DNA from: JANWHF01 sp036276235
GTDB lineage: Bacteria; Planctomycetota; Phycisphaerae; Tepidisphaerales; Tepidisphaeraceae
NCBI GenBank assembly: GCA_036276235.1
Contig: DATBDZ010000278.1
Location: 1 to 26,567, forward strand
Length of the DNA stretch: 26,567 nucleotides
Reading direction: 5' to 3'
Shown here: piece by piece, positions 7,512 to 14,302 of the stretch
Layout of the letters: every line of letters starts with the position of its first letter
How positions within the stretch are numbered: position 1 is the stretch's first letter
Notes under the pieces: generated by a model
The model's input: the letters and a program-made list of their open reading frames with translations, nothing else
What the model was told of the DNA's origin: nothing
Databases searched by the model: none
Program-made: the position numbers and the translations under genes

Positions 7512-8468
7512 ATGCCCAAAGTCCGAAAAGCAGTCATCACCGCCGCCGGGCGCGGGACGCGGCAATATCCTGCCTCGAGCGCCGTGCAGAAGGAAATGTT
7601 TCCGCTGGTTGATCGCGACGGCCTCACCAAGCCTGTCATTCAGATCATCGGGGAAGAAGCGATCGATTCCGGCATCGAGGAAATCTGCATCGTCACCGCG
7701 CCGGGCGAGGAGAAGATCTATCGCGATTATTTCCGGCGCATTGATGACGCCATGCTCAAGTCGTTTCGTGGCAAGGAATGGGCGATTATCGAATCAGAAA
7801 AGCTGGCGGCTTTCGGGGAGCGTTTGCACTTTGCCGAGCAATCGACTCCAGATGGCTTCGGGCATGCCGTCTACCAGGCGCGAACGTTTGTCGGCGATGA
7901 GCCGTTCCTGCTTCTGCTGGGCGATCACATTTACATGAGCGAGATCAAGGATCGCTGCGCGCGGCAATTGATCCGCGTCTTCGAACAATCGGATGTCGCC
8001 GCCGTCACGGCCGTTCAACCGACGATGGAACGGCAGCTTCATCTGTTCGGCGCTCTCCGCGGCACGCCGCTGGATCTGGCCCGCGGGATTTATAAAGCCG
8101 AGCTGATTATCGAAAAGCCGTCGATCGGAGTGGCGCGCGAAAAGCTGGCGACCGCGGGGCTGCCGATGGGGAATTATCTCGCGCATTTTGGGATGTACGT
8201 CTTCTCGTCGGCCATCTTTGATTCACTGGAATACCTGATCAAAAGTGATCTTCGCCAAGGTGGCGAAATTCAGCTCACCGGCGCCCAGGAGCATCTTCGC
8301 CAGACGAGCGATCGGTATTGGGCGCTGATCACACACGGGCAACGTTACGACACGGGGATTCCGTATGGCCTGATGGAAACGCAGCTCGCATTGGCCTTGG
8401 GCGGCATCCATCGGAGCGAGATTTGTGAGGCGATCGCCCGAATCCTGGCGATGCAGGTCAAGTCATGA
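7512..8468 (+). CDS. galU: UTP-glucose-1-phosphate uridylyltransferase (GalU-type)
   Basis: 318 residues, close to the 290-310 usual for GalU. It is predicted to make UDP-glucose from UTP and glucose 1-phosphate for cell-envelope and exopolysaccharide synthesis. Visible features are KAVITAAGRGTR (6-17) with the downstream K27-E28 pair of the nucleotide-binding loop, the sugar-nucleotide part PDGFGHAVYQAR (113-124), the metal-binding LLLGDH (about 134-139), GMYVFSSAIF, GEIQLTGAQ and the C-terminal YDTGIPYGLMET. Each corresponds to a conserved GalU block. A related uridylyl- or thymidylyltransferase cannot be excluded from sequence alone. It starts back to back with a zinc-ribbon membrane protein gene and is followed by 205 bp before the Crp/Fnr gene. 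Confidence 0.87.
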   Translation: MPKVRKAVITAAGRGTRQYPASSAVQKEMFPLVDRDGLTKPVIQIIGEEAIDSGIEEICIVTAPGEEKIYRDYFRRIDDAMLKSFRGKEWAIIESEKLAAFGERLHFAEQSTPDGFGHAVYQARTFVGDEPFLLLLGDHIYMSEIKDRCARQLIRVFEQSDVAAVTAVQPTMERQLHLFGALRGTPLDLARGIYKAELIIEKPSIGVAREKLATAGLPMGNYLAHFGMYVFSSAIFDSLEYLIKSDLRQGGEIQLTGAQEHLRQTSDRYWALITHGQRYDTGIPYGLMETQLALALGGIHRSEICEAIARILAMQVKS

Positions 8469-8493
8469 ATCCAAGCGGTCCCATCCATTCCAT

Positions 8494-8511
8494 ATCAGGG
8501 AAATCCCTGAT
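8494..8511. promoter_or_regulatory. perfect 18-bp palindrome upstream of Crp/Fnr gene
   Basis: ATCAGGGA-AA-TCCCTGAT is a perfect inverted repeat of 8 bp with a 2-bp spacer, 163 bp before the start of the Crp/Fnr regulator and 26 bp after the galU stop. The size and symmetry fit a dimeric regulator site, possibly for the adjacent regulator itself. It could also form a small hairpin at the end of the galU transcript; a T-run (TTTTTTT) follows a few bases later. Confidence 0.5.
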
Positions 8512-8673
8512 CACATTTTTTTCCCGGCAACGACTCTGCTGTTTTGTGATTACTCATGGATGGCTCTTTGAACACATCGATCGAAGATCCGCGTCGCGAT
8601 TTGTTTTGTGACGAATCACTTCCAGTGGCGGGACCGCGGATCTTCGTCTGCAGAGAGCCACAAGGGAGCCGGT

Positions 8674-9420
8674 ATGTCGGATTCGACGCGTGAAGGTGTC
8701 GGTTCGTCGATTATGGGGATGTTTTTCAATGAGCCCGGCGCGGAGGCCCGGAGATTGGAGCTTGCGAGCGGAGCCGTCATCTACGAACCGGGACGGGAAG
8801 CGAACGCGCTCTACTGCATTCGCGAGGGGCAGGTGCGAACGTATCTCGCCGGCCCAAAGGACAGCGCCAGATTGCTGGAAATTCTCGGGCCGGGCGACTG
8901 GTTCGGGATCGATGCCCTGACGGGCACGCCGACCGCTTCGACCCGCGCCGTTGCCGCCGCACCGACGGCGGTGTGGGCACTGCCGGTCGAAGGGTTGAGC
9001 GCCTTGCTCGAGCTTCAGCCGCGGCTGGCGATGGAGCTGATCCATCAACTTGCCGCCAAGCTGCAGGCGGCGCGGGAAGACGCCGGCCGCCTGGTCTCCG
9101 ATGACACCAACGCGCGGCTGATTCGCACGCTGCTGAACTTCTCCACCACCGCCGCCGCGACAAAGCAAGCCGATGGCGAAGTCACGCTGAACATCTCCCA
9201 TCGCCAACTCGCGCAGGCGGTTGGCGCGGCTCGCGAAACAGTGAGCCTCGCGCTCACACACCTTCGTCAACAGAATATCGTTTGCACCGGGCGCAATCGG
9301 CTGACGTTTAAGCCGCAAGCGCTGCGCGCATTCGCCGATGGGAGCGCGGGACGGCCCGCTCCGGCTATCGTCACAAAAGACGGCGGGATAAGTCCCGCCC
9401 TACATCAAGGCGCCACGTAG
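8674..9420 (+). CDS. Crp/Fnr-family transcription regulator
   Basis: 248 residues from the ATG at 8674, which has AAGGGAG at a good distance. A cyclic-nucleotide-binding-type sensor domain spans about 28-115 (ASGAVIYEPGREANALYCIREG, LLEILGPGDWFG). A long helix follows (about 115-145), then a Crp-type helix-turn-helix at about 172-205 (ISHRQLAQAVGAARETVSLALTHLRQQ). There is no N-terminal cysteine cluster, so it is not an Fnr oxygen sensor of the iron-sulphur type. The effector cannot be told from the sequence. The last 12 residues (237-248) and the stop codon are encoded by a palindromic repeat at 9382-9438, so the native C-terminus was probably different. The gene is convergent with the kinase gene, 8 bp apart. 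Confidence 0.92.
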   Translation: MSDSTREGVGSSIMGMFFNEPGAEARRLELASGAVIYEPGREANALYCIREGQVRTYLAGPKDSARLLEILGPGDWFGIDALTGTPTASTRAVAAAPTAVWALPVEGLSALLELQPRLAMELIHQLAAKLQAAREDAGRLVSDDTNARLIRTLLNFSTTAAATKQADGEVTLNISHRQLAQAVGAARETVSLALTHLRQQNIVCTGRNRLTFKPQALRAFADGSAGRPAPAIVTKDGGISPALHQGAT

Positions 9421-9438
9421 GGCGGGATTCATCCCGCC
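9382..9438. repeat. nested palindrome supplying two stop codons
   Basis: Two small hairpins (GGCGGGA-TAAG-TCCCGCC at 9382-9399 and GGCGGGAT-TC-ATCCCGCC at 9421-9438) sit in 22-nt arms (9382-9403 and 9417-9438). The arms are inverted copies with two mismatches around a 13-nt core. The stop codons of the Crp/Fnr gene (9418-9420) and of the kinase gene (9429-9431, minus strand) both lie inside it. It may also serve as a bidirectional terminator, although there is no T-run. Confidence 0.85.
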
Positions 9439-10607
9439 GATTGTGTTGTCGCTGGGGTCGATGGCCACACCCCTTGCGGCCACGGATAACTTCCCGGCTT
9501 CACAAAAAGCAGCGGCGATTCTCTTCCAACCGGCCGCAGGCAAGCCACCCCCGCAAGCTGCGCCGGGATTGCCTGTAATCGTGTCCAGCCTATTCCCTGA
9601 GTCAGCGCGGCGGCTGTCGAGCCGCCTTCGACATACAGATGATCGCAACGATCCCCATTCAAGACATCGATGACGACCGCGACGAGCGACTCGGTCAGCC
9701 GATGGGTGGCCGCAAGCGATGGAACGCACTCGTGGCCAATCGCCGCCATTGCCGCGCCGTGGGTTTTGAGAGATCTCGCGATCGCGTCCGCCCACTGATG
9801 GACGGAGCGATCGGAAGCATCACTCGATGCCGAAAGTATCTCCTCCGGCATCGCATGAACTGGCACATCACGCTGTCGGCATTCCTCCGCGCGGCCGTGG
9901 CTCCAGGCTTGGGCGCTGCCGCAGATGAAGAGACTTCGTTGTGCTTTCAACGCGAGCCGTGGCTGCGGAGAGATGGCGATCTGCTTCATCGCCTTGCATC
10001 GCAACAATGCGATGAAAAACTCGACACCTCCGGCGGCGAGTGTAGATGAGTTGCACTCGGACGCACGAAGCATCAGATCAGCTTCGCTCTCGACATCGGG
10101 GACCATAATCCCCTCGCCCGGCGCTGGTTCGGCAAGCCCCATTTGCACAATCGAATGTCCCAGTAGTTCGGCGATTTTCGACGATCGCCGCGGATGCAGT
10201 GGATCGTTCGCAAAGGTTGTCTGTTCGAGACATTTACCATCGATGCAATAGACCCCGCCACAAATGGTTCTTCCCTTCGACGGATTCGCCGGCACGAGCA
10301 GGCATCGTCGCTTATCGGTAACGGCCAGCAGTGCCTCGATCTCCGCGCGCACGTTGCCGCGAAGGACGGAGTCAGTTTTCTTGTAGATCCAATCGGGATC
10401 GTGCCGCAGAATGTCGCGCGAGAGATCTGAGACGATCTTCGCGGCCAGCGATTCATCCATCGCTCGCGTGTCGGTATCGACAGCGATCACCTTCGCATCG
10501 GACGACGGATCAAATCGCGTCTGCACTTCCGCCGACAGGCCCACATCAGCGGCAGCGGCAGCCAGCTCGGCGGCCCCGGTGAAATCGTCGGCGATGACCG
10601 CAATCAC
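9429..10607 (-). CDS. four-carbon acid sugar kinase family protein (DUF1537; DtnK/OtnK-like)
   Basis: 392 residues, starting with GTG at 10607 in a GTGA overlap with the stop codon of the PdxA-family gene upstream, which implies translational coupling. The N-terminal sugar-binding domain has IADDFTGAAELA (5-16), KKTDSVLRGN (76-85) and PANPSKGRT (106-114). The C-terminal nucleotide-binding domain has VEGGSTAAAL and a LFVKPGS stretch near the end. Characterised members phosphorylate D-threonate, D-erythronate or 3-oxo-tetronates at C4. Next to a PdxA-type dehydrogenase the likely job is D-threonate or D-erythronate 4-kinase, but the substrate is not fixed by sequence. The last codons lie in the palindromic repeat at 9382-9438. 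Confidence 0.87.
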   Translation of the reverse strand: MIAVIADDFTGAAELAAAAADVGLSAEVQTRFDPSSDAKVIAVDTDTRAMDESLAAKIVSDLSRDILRHDPDWIYKKTDSVLRGNVRAEIEALLAVTDKRRCLLVPANPSKGRTICGGVYCIDGKCLEQTTFANDPLHPRRSSKIAELLGHSIVQMGLAEPAPGEGIMVPDVESEADLMLRASECNSSTLAAGGVEFFIALLRCKAMKQIAISPQPRLALKAQRSLFICGSAQAWSHGRAEECRQRDVPVHAMPEEILSASSDASDRSVHQWADAIARSLKTHGAAMAAIGHECVPSLAATHRLTESLVAVVIDVLNGDRCDHLYVEGGSTAAALTQGIGWTRLQAIPAQLAGVACLRPVGRESPLLFVKPGSYPWPQGVWPSTPATTQSAG

Positions 10608-11632
10608 TCCGATCCCCCCGCCAGCCTGGCGGCGATTTTCACCGCCTCAAACAAACTGTTTGAATTTGCCTTCCCCTGCCACGCGATATCCAGAGCCGTG
10701 CCATGATCGACGCTGGTACGGATGATCGGCAATCCCAGCGTGATGTTCACCGCCTCATCGAACGCCAGCGCCTTGAGCGGGATATGCCCCTGATCGTGAT
10801 ACATGCAGACGAAGGCGTCGGTGCTCTTTCGCCGGCCCTGCAAAAACGCCGTGTCCGGCGGCAGCGGGCCTTCGACCGCAATCCCCTTGCTGCGAGCCGC
10901 CTCGATCGCGGGCACAATGAATCGCTCCTCCTCGCGGTCGCCAAAGAGCCCATGCTCACCCGCATGCGGATTCAATCCGCACACCACCAGCCGAGGCGGC
11001 GAAGACCGCAGCCGCCGCATCGCGTCGGCAGTCAGCTCGATCACATCCAAAATCCGCTCGACGCTCAGCAGCGCCGGCACATCGCGATACCCCACATGAG
11101 CCGTCACAAAGCTGCACGTCAGCTCCAATGAAGTGAGCATCATGCAAGCCCGCTTCGCCCCGGTCTTGGCGGCATAAATCTCCGTATGCCCCGGGAACGG
11201 CACCCCCGCCGCCCGCAGAGCCTCCTTATGAATCGGCCCGGTGACAACGGCCGCCACTTCACCCGCCAGCGCGGCGTCGATCGATTTTTCGATATATGCG
11301 TAAGCCGCGCGGCCAGTATCTGCGCTGACGACGCCTGGTTTCACCAAGGAAGCATCAATCGCTTTCAAATCTAGAACGCCGGCAGTTTGCGATGAAGGGT
11401 CCGCAACTGGCCACTGATCGACGGATAGAACGTGAAGAGGCGTTGCAAGTCCCGTCGCCTTCGCGACGCGCTCCAGCACGCCGACATCCCCAAAAATCAC
11501 CGGCACACAGAACTCGCGCACCCGATCATCCGCCAAAAGATGAAGGCAAACTTCCGGCCCAATGCCGGCAGGATCGCCCATGGTGACGGCGATCAGCGGA
11601 AGTGGATTCGTGCGAGAATCTGATAAGGCCAT
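10604..11632 (-). CDS. pdxA: PdxA-family dehydrogenase (probably PdxA2, 4-phospho-D-threonate/erythronate)
   Basis: 342 residues, normal for the family. NAD-dependent oxidative decarboxylase fold with VTMGDPAGIGPEV (16-28), VTGPIHKEAL (130-139), FPGHTE (146-151), LNPHAGEHG (220-228) and MYHDQGHIPLKAL (277-289). By spacing to E. coli PdxA, H149-T150 contact the substrate phosphate and H179, H223 and H279 are the metal ligands. True PdxA makes a vitamin B6 precursor from 4-phosphohydroxythreonine. The PdxA2 subgroup instead converts 4-phospho-D-threonate or -erythronate to dihydroxyacetone phosphate and CO2. The coupled DUF1537 kinase immediately downstream favours the PdxA2 role; no other pdx gene is present. 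The start has GAGG about 10 nt upstream. Confidence 0.9.
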   Translation of the reverse strand: MALSDSRTNPLPLIAVTMGDPAGIGPEVCLHLLADDRVREFCVPVIFGDVGVLERVAKATGLATPLHVLSVDQWPVADPSSQTAGVLDLKAIDASLVKPGVVSADTGRAAYAYIEKSIDAALAGEVAAVVTGPIHKEALRAAGVPFPGHTEIYAAKTGAKRACMMLTSLELTCSFVTAHVGYRDVPALLSVERILDVIELTADAMRRLRSSPPRLVVCGLNPHAGEHGLFGDREEERFIVPAIEAARSKGIAVEGPLPPDTAFLQGRRKSTDAFVCMYHDQGHIPLKALAFDEAVNITLGLPIIRTSVDHGTALDIAWQGKANSNSLFEAVKIAARLAGGSE

Positions 11633-11693
11633 CAGACGCCGACCTCGATTTCACGGACCGCAACAGTCAGCGAGCGAGAAGGATGCCGACAAC

Positions 11694-11966
11694 TCAACGA
11701 CCACCAATCAACCGATCATACTCGGCGTGATGACCGATCCAGAACCAAACTAGCTCATCGTCTTCCTCGACCGCCAGCGCACGATAGTGGAGTCCAACAC
11801 GTACAGACCAGAAGCGGCCAACTTTCTTCAATTGCAACGATGGATGGCGCGCATCGGATTTGAGCAACTGATATCCGGCGTCAGCAAGCCGCCGGACGTC
11901 CGGCGGCAATGCTTGATAGCAACCCCAAAAGCGGCGTGAGGCGCGGTGTGTCAAAGCTCGCCGCAC
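11694..11966 (-). CDS. RelE/ParE-superfamily toxin
   Basis: 90 residues, starting with GTG inside the 3' end of the antitoxin gene (16-bp overlap). Features: RRFWGCYQALPPDVRRLAD helix, LLKSDARHPSLQLKKV, GRFWSVRVGLHYRALAVEEDD and the closing WFWIGHHAEYDRLI. This pattern is typical of a common RelE-like toxin subfamily. Members cleave mRNA on the ribosome or otherwise block growth; the target of this one is not known. It forms a toxin-antitoxin operon with the gene at 11951-12151 and lies 61 bp before pdxA on the same strand, so read-through into pdxA is possible. Confidence 0.88.
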   Translation of the reverse strand: MRRALTHRASRRFWGCYQALPPDVRRLADAGYQLLKSDARHPSLQLKKVGRFWSVRVGLHYRALAVEEDDELVWFWIGHHAEYDRLIGGR

Positions 11967-12151
11967 CGCCCCTCGTGCAAGTCATCCAACGCTTCTTTGG
12001 CTAGCGCATCCAAGCGGCCGGCATTCACGTCCGCCTCGAACTGACGATCCCATTCTGTGGCGTCATGGGCAGCAAACCACTCGCGGAATGCCCGCAATTC
12101 CGCGGGCGACAGCCGCTCGATGGCACGTTCGAGCTCGGCAACTGTTGACAT
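11951..12151 (-). CDS. antitoxin of the RelE-like pair
   Basis: 66 residues from the ATG at 12151; a TTG at 12157 would add two residues. The sequence has LERAIERLSPAELRAFREWF, AHDATEWDRQFEADVNAGRLD and LAKEALDDLHEGRCGEL, the acidic pattern of small antitoxins that precede RelE-like toxins in many bacteria. It lacks an obvious DNA-binding domain. It overlaps the toxin gene by 16 bp, so the two are translated together with antitoxin first. No strong Shine-Dalgarno sequence is visible. Confidence 0.85.
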   Translation of the reverse strand: MSTVAELERAIERLSPAELRAFREWFAAHDATEWDRQFEADVNAGRLDALAKEALDDLHEGRCGEL

Positions 12152-12247
12152 GCCCAATATCTTACTGCGCCGTCCGAACCGTCGCTAGCTTCTCAAGAAG
12201 CCCCAGCTGGGGTAAGATTGGCTTACGCACTACGTGCACAGCAACAC

Positions 12248-12448
12248 TTGAATACCCAAACGCTCATTATCGGCAAGCGGCGCTTCGTCGTCGTGCCCGA
12301 AAAAGACTTCTTACGCCTGCAAAGACGCGCCGGAAAAGCTGCTGTGCGCCCCGAGTTCGCCCGTGAAGCTGTTCGCGAATTGCAGACATATCGCAAAAGC
12401 CGAAAGGCGTCGAATTGGACCGACGTTAATCGGAAACTTGGGCTTTAA
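12248..12448 (+). CDS. small antitoxin-like protein, orphan
   Basis: 66 residues if translation starts at the TTG at 12248, giving NTQTLIIGKRRFVVVPEKDF after the initiator. An upstream TTG at 12218 gives 76 residues. I prefer 12248 because the NTQTL..IGKRRFVVVPE start resembles short proteins found next to toxins. The rest is basic and helical, ending WTDVNRKLGL. I read it as a stand-alone antitoxin-like or DNA-binding protein, but the family is not certain. No toxin partner lies on the same strand. It is divergent from the toxin-antitoxin pair, and its last 23 bp overlap the 3' end of the permease gene on the other strand. Confidence 0.5.
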   Translation: MNTQTLIIGKRRFVVVPEKDFLRLQRRAGKAAVRPEFAREAVRELQTYRKSRKASNWTDVNRKLGL

Positions 12449-13391
12449 CTCTCCCCGCCCACCACGCCGTGATCAGCGGCACAACCAGCGCGCTGACCAT
12501 CACGCTCGCCGACACCAGCACGGTTGCCGAGGCGGCGGCTGGGGCGTAGGCGGAGTTCACGCCGGCGACCAGCGCCGGGACGGCGGCGGCGTTGCCGGCG
12601 GTTGATGCCGCCGCCAGGCCGGCGACGCCGTTGCCCCCGTTGATGTGGTCCATCGTGAAAAGCGCGATCCCAGTAAAAGCGACGACGAAGAGGCCAAGGC
12701 CGATCCCGAGCAATCCGGATCGCCCCAGGTTGTGTAGATCGATCGTCGTTCCCAGCGCGAAGGCGAAGAACGGGATCAGCACCGGAACCGCCGCCCCCAG
12801 GAATTGGCGCATCTTTGCGTCAAGATTCCCCAGGATCATCCCAACCAGCAGCGGCAATATCGCCCCCAGCAACGCGAGCCTGTCGAAGGAAGAAAACCCG
12901 GCGATACCGAGCGTCAGCATGGTGAGGAACGGCCCGGATTCGATCGACATGATCGAGTACGCCGCCGCGTCGCGCGGGCGGCCGTATTGGCTCATCAGCG
13001 CCATGTAAAGTCCGCCATTCGTATCATTAATCGCGGCAACCACCGCCAACGTCGAAAGGCCGGCAAACCAACCGCTGCTGACCGGCGCAATCCCAATCCA
13101 TCCCCGCAGGATGAACGCCGCCAGAAGCCCGCAGCCGATCTTCGTCGCCAGAAGAACGCCGCCCTTGCGAAGCACATAAGGCGTCGTCCGAAATTCGACC
13201 GTCGCCCCCATGCAAACATAAAAGACCGCAAGGATCGGTATCGCCCCGGTAAAGAGCGCGCCGGAAAACGACCCAAGCCGCTTAGGCACATCCGGCGCAA
13301 ACGTTGAAACAATGCAGCCAATCAGAAGCGGCACAAGCATCATGCCGCCGGGAATCCGATCGAGGGTTTGTTTGAGAGGCAGATTCGCCAT
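12426..13391 (-). CDS. kdgT: 2-keto-3-deoxygluconate permease family transporter
   Basis: 321 residues from the ATG at 13391; the frame is open further upstream but that part is not membrane-like. Ten or so hydrophobic segments fit the KdgT family of proton-coupled sugar-acid symporters in the inner membrane. Family marks are LKQTLDRIPGGMMLVPLLIG at the N-terminus, INDTNGGLYMALMSQYG, MSIESGPFLTM and ASTAGNAAAVPALVA. Given the kinase and PdxA-family genes downstream on the same strand, its substrate may be a four-carbon sugar acid rather than ketodeoxygluconate; this is inference. A promoter with an array of AATGTAGCGC repeats lies just upstream. No clear Shine-Dalgarno sequence is visible. 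Confidence 0.88.
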   Translation of the reverse strand: MANLPLKQTLDRIPGGMMLVPLLIGCIVSTFAPDVPKRLGSFSGALFTGAIPILAVFYVCMGATVEFRTTPYVLRKGGVLLATKIGCGLLAAFILRGWIGIAPVSSGWFAGLSTLAVVAAINDTNGGLYMALMSQYGRPRDAAAYSIMSIESGPFLTMLTLGIAGFSSFDRLALLGAILPLLVGMILGNLDAKMRQFLGAAVPVLIPFFAFALGTTIDLHNLGRSGLLGIGLGLFVVAFTGIALFTMDHINGGNGVAGLAAASTAGNAAAVPALVAGVNSAYAPAAASATVLVSASVMVSALVVPLITAWWAGRVKAQVSD

Positions 13392-13423
13392 AGCCGGCCC
13401 GGCCGCAGTGTACGCGACGGGAT

Positions 13424-13453
13424 AATGTAGCGCATTGTAGCGCAATGTAGCGC
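13424..13453. promoter_or_regulatory. three tandem 10-bp operator-like repeats
   Basis: AATGTAGCGC, ATTGTAGCGC and AATGTAGCGC follow one another without gaps, one helical turn each. They begin 33 bp upstream of the kdgT start codon and cover the predicted -10 element. Single copies recur at 13532-13541 and, as an inverted pair, at 13631-13661. The spacing and clustering suggest cooperative binding by a regulator. Confidence 0.65.
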
Positions 13454-13472
13454 TTTTGCCGTTGCTTATCAA
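13444..13472 (-). promoter_or_regulatory. predicted kdgT promoter
   Basis: On the minus strand, TTGATA (13467-13472) and TACATT (13444-13449) are separated by exactly 17 bp, giving 5/6 and 4/6 matches to sigma-70-type boxes. The -10 lies inside the third 10-bp repeat and the start of transcription would fall within the array. Prediction only. Confidence 0.45.
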
Positions 13473-13531
13473 TTTATTGCGAATAAAATCTATATCCCCC
13501 GACACGGCAGACGCTTACAGCGACCAACCCC

Positions 13532-13541
13532 AATGTAGCGC
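13532..13541 (+). promoter_or_regulatory. single AATGTAGCGC copy
   Basis: An exact copy of the 10-bp unit, 141 bp from the kdgT start codon. It is followed by GTAGCCCTACAT (13546-13557), a looser inverted version of the same motif. Confidence 0.5.
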
Positions 13542-13630
13542 TCAGGTAGCCCTACATGTTCCCTGAAATGCGCTGTGACATAAACCAATGGACACCAGCC
13601 GGTTACGCCGTCCCCAAAGCCATGGCGGGA

Positions 13631-13661
13631 AATGTAGCGCGCTCTCGCCGTGCGCTACATT
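13631..13661. promoter_or_regulatory. inverted AATGTAGCGC pair
   Basis: AATGTAGCGC (13631-13640) and its exact reverse complement GCGCTACATT (13652-13661) flank an 11-nt spacer. This could be a distal operator or an RNA hairpin. Confidence 0.55.
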
Positions 13662-13726
13662 CAGCATGCGAATCGGCGTGGTGAACAGGTTTCTGTCCTT
13701 AGAGAATCGTTCGAGCGAAGAGAACC

Positions 13727-13779
13727 GTTCGCCACGCCGTGAACAAGCCTAAGCGAGGGCACGGATTCTCCTCGCGCTC
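13727..13779 (+). repeat. dispersed repeat, CGAGGGCACGGAT family, copy B
   Basis: Begins GTTCGCCACGCCGTGAAC, then a diverged segment, then CGAGGGCACGGATTCTCC and GCGCT. It matches copy C closely and copy A in inverse orientation. Confidence 0.75.
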
Positions 13780-13882
13780 CGGTTCGAAGAAGAAAACCAA
13801 CGACGCGCCAACACGCGCCCGGCGCGCTCGATCTCTCGCGGTAGCGGCTCCTGGGAAAACGCGTCAAGCGCACGGGCGGACG

Positions 13883-14001
13883 AAGGGGGTCGGGAGTCCT
13901 TCTGAAGTTCTGCGAGAGGCGTCCACCCCTGGAGCGCTATACACTTCAGATCCTGCCAATCGCGGGTGGTTCTAATATCGGGAAGGACTCCCGACCCCCT
14001 T
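13883..14001. repeat. 119-bp element with perfect 20-bp terminal inverted repeats
   Basis: The left end AAGGGGGTCGGGAGTCCTTC (13883-13902) is the exact reverse complement of the right end (13982-14001). The 79-bp interior has no gene. The form is that of a miniature inverted-repeat element or a long RNA hairpin. No target-site duplication is evident at the ends. Confidence 0.85.
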
Positions 14002-14055
14002 ATTTTGGCTGGTGCGAAACGTTTCATCGCCGGTATGGGCCAAATCTCCAAGAGA

Positions 14056-14129
14056 TGTCACGCGAAGAGACGAAGCTGCGAAGGAGATTGCGCTTGATTT
14101 GCTTCGTCTCTTCGTCGCTTCGCGTGACA
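14056..14129. repeat. palindromic element, TGTCACGCGAAG family, copy 2
   Basis: 28-nt arms at 14056-14083 and 14102-14129 are imperfect inverted copies around an 18-nt core. Arms and overall length match the copy at 194-268, while the cores differ in part. Confidence 0.8.
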
Positions 14130-14170
14130 TGATTGATCGCGGTCGGACAGTCCCGTCTCGCGCCGAATAC

Positions 14171-14223
14171 GTTCGCCACGTCGTGAACGAGTGTAACGAG
14201 GGCACGGATTCTCCGAGCGCTGC
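14171..14223 (+). repeat. dispersed repeat, CGAGGGCACGGAT family, copy C
   Basis: Begins GTTCGCCACGTCGTGAAC, continues GAGTGTAACGAGGGCACGG and ends ATTCTCC plus GCGCTG. It lies 41 nt after the palindrome at 14056-14129. Its orientation relative to that palindrome is opposite to copy A. Confidence 0.75.
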
Positions 14224-14302
14224 CGACGAGAAGTTCAAAAGGTGGACCGCAATGACGGGTTCGGCGTTGAGGCATTTCGCCGCTGGCGTTACTGTTTCCT
14301 GA

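Larger units (their letters stand above)
13392..14302. other. 911-bp gene-free repeat-rich stretch
   Basis: Between kdgT and mtnP no convincing gene is present. It holds the kdgT promoter region with AATGTAGCGC repeats (13424-13661), two copies of the CGAGGGCACGGAT repeat, a 119-bp element with 20-bp terminal inverted repeats, and a TGTCACGCGAAG palindrome. The short open frames here are made of repeat sequence. Confidence 0.7.

Noticed and set aside
9639..10049. Plus-strand frames opposite the kinase and PdxA-family genes
   Set aside because: Codon pattern and family motifs support only the minus-strand genes.
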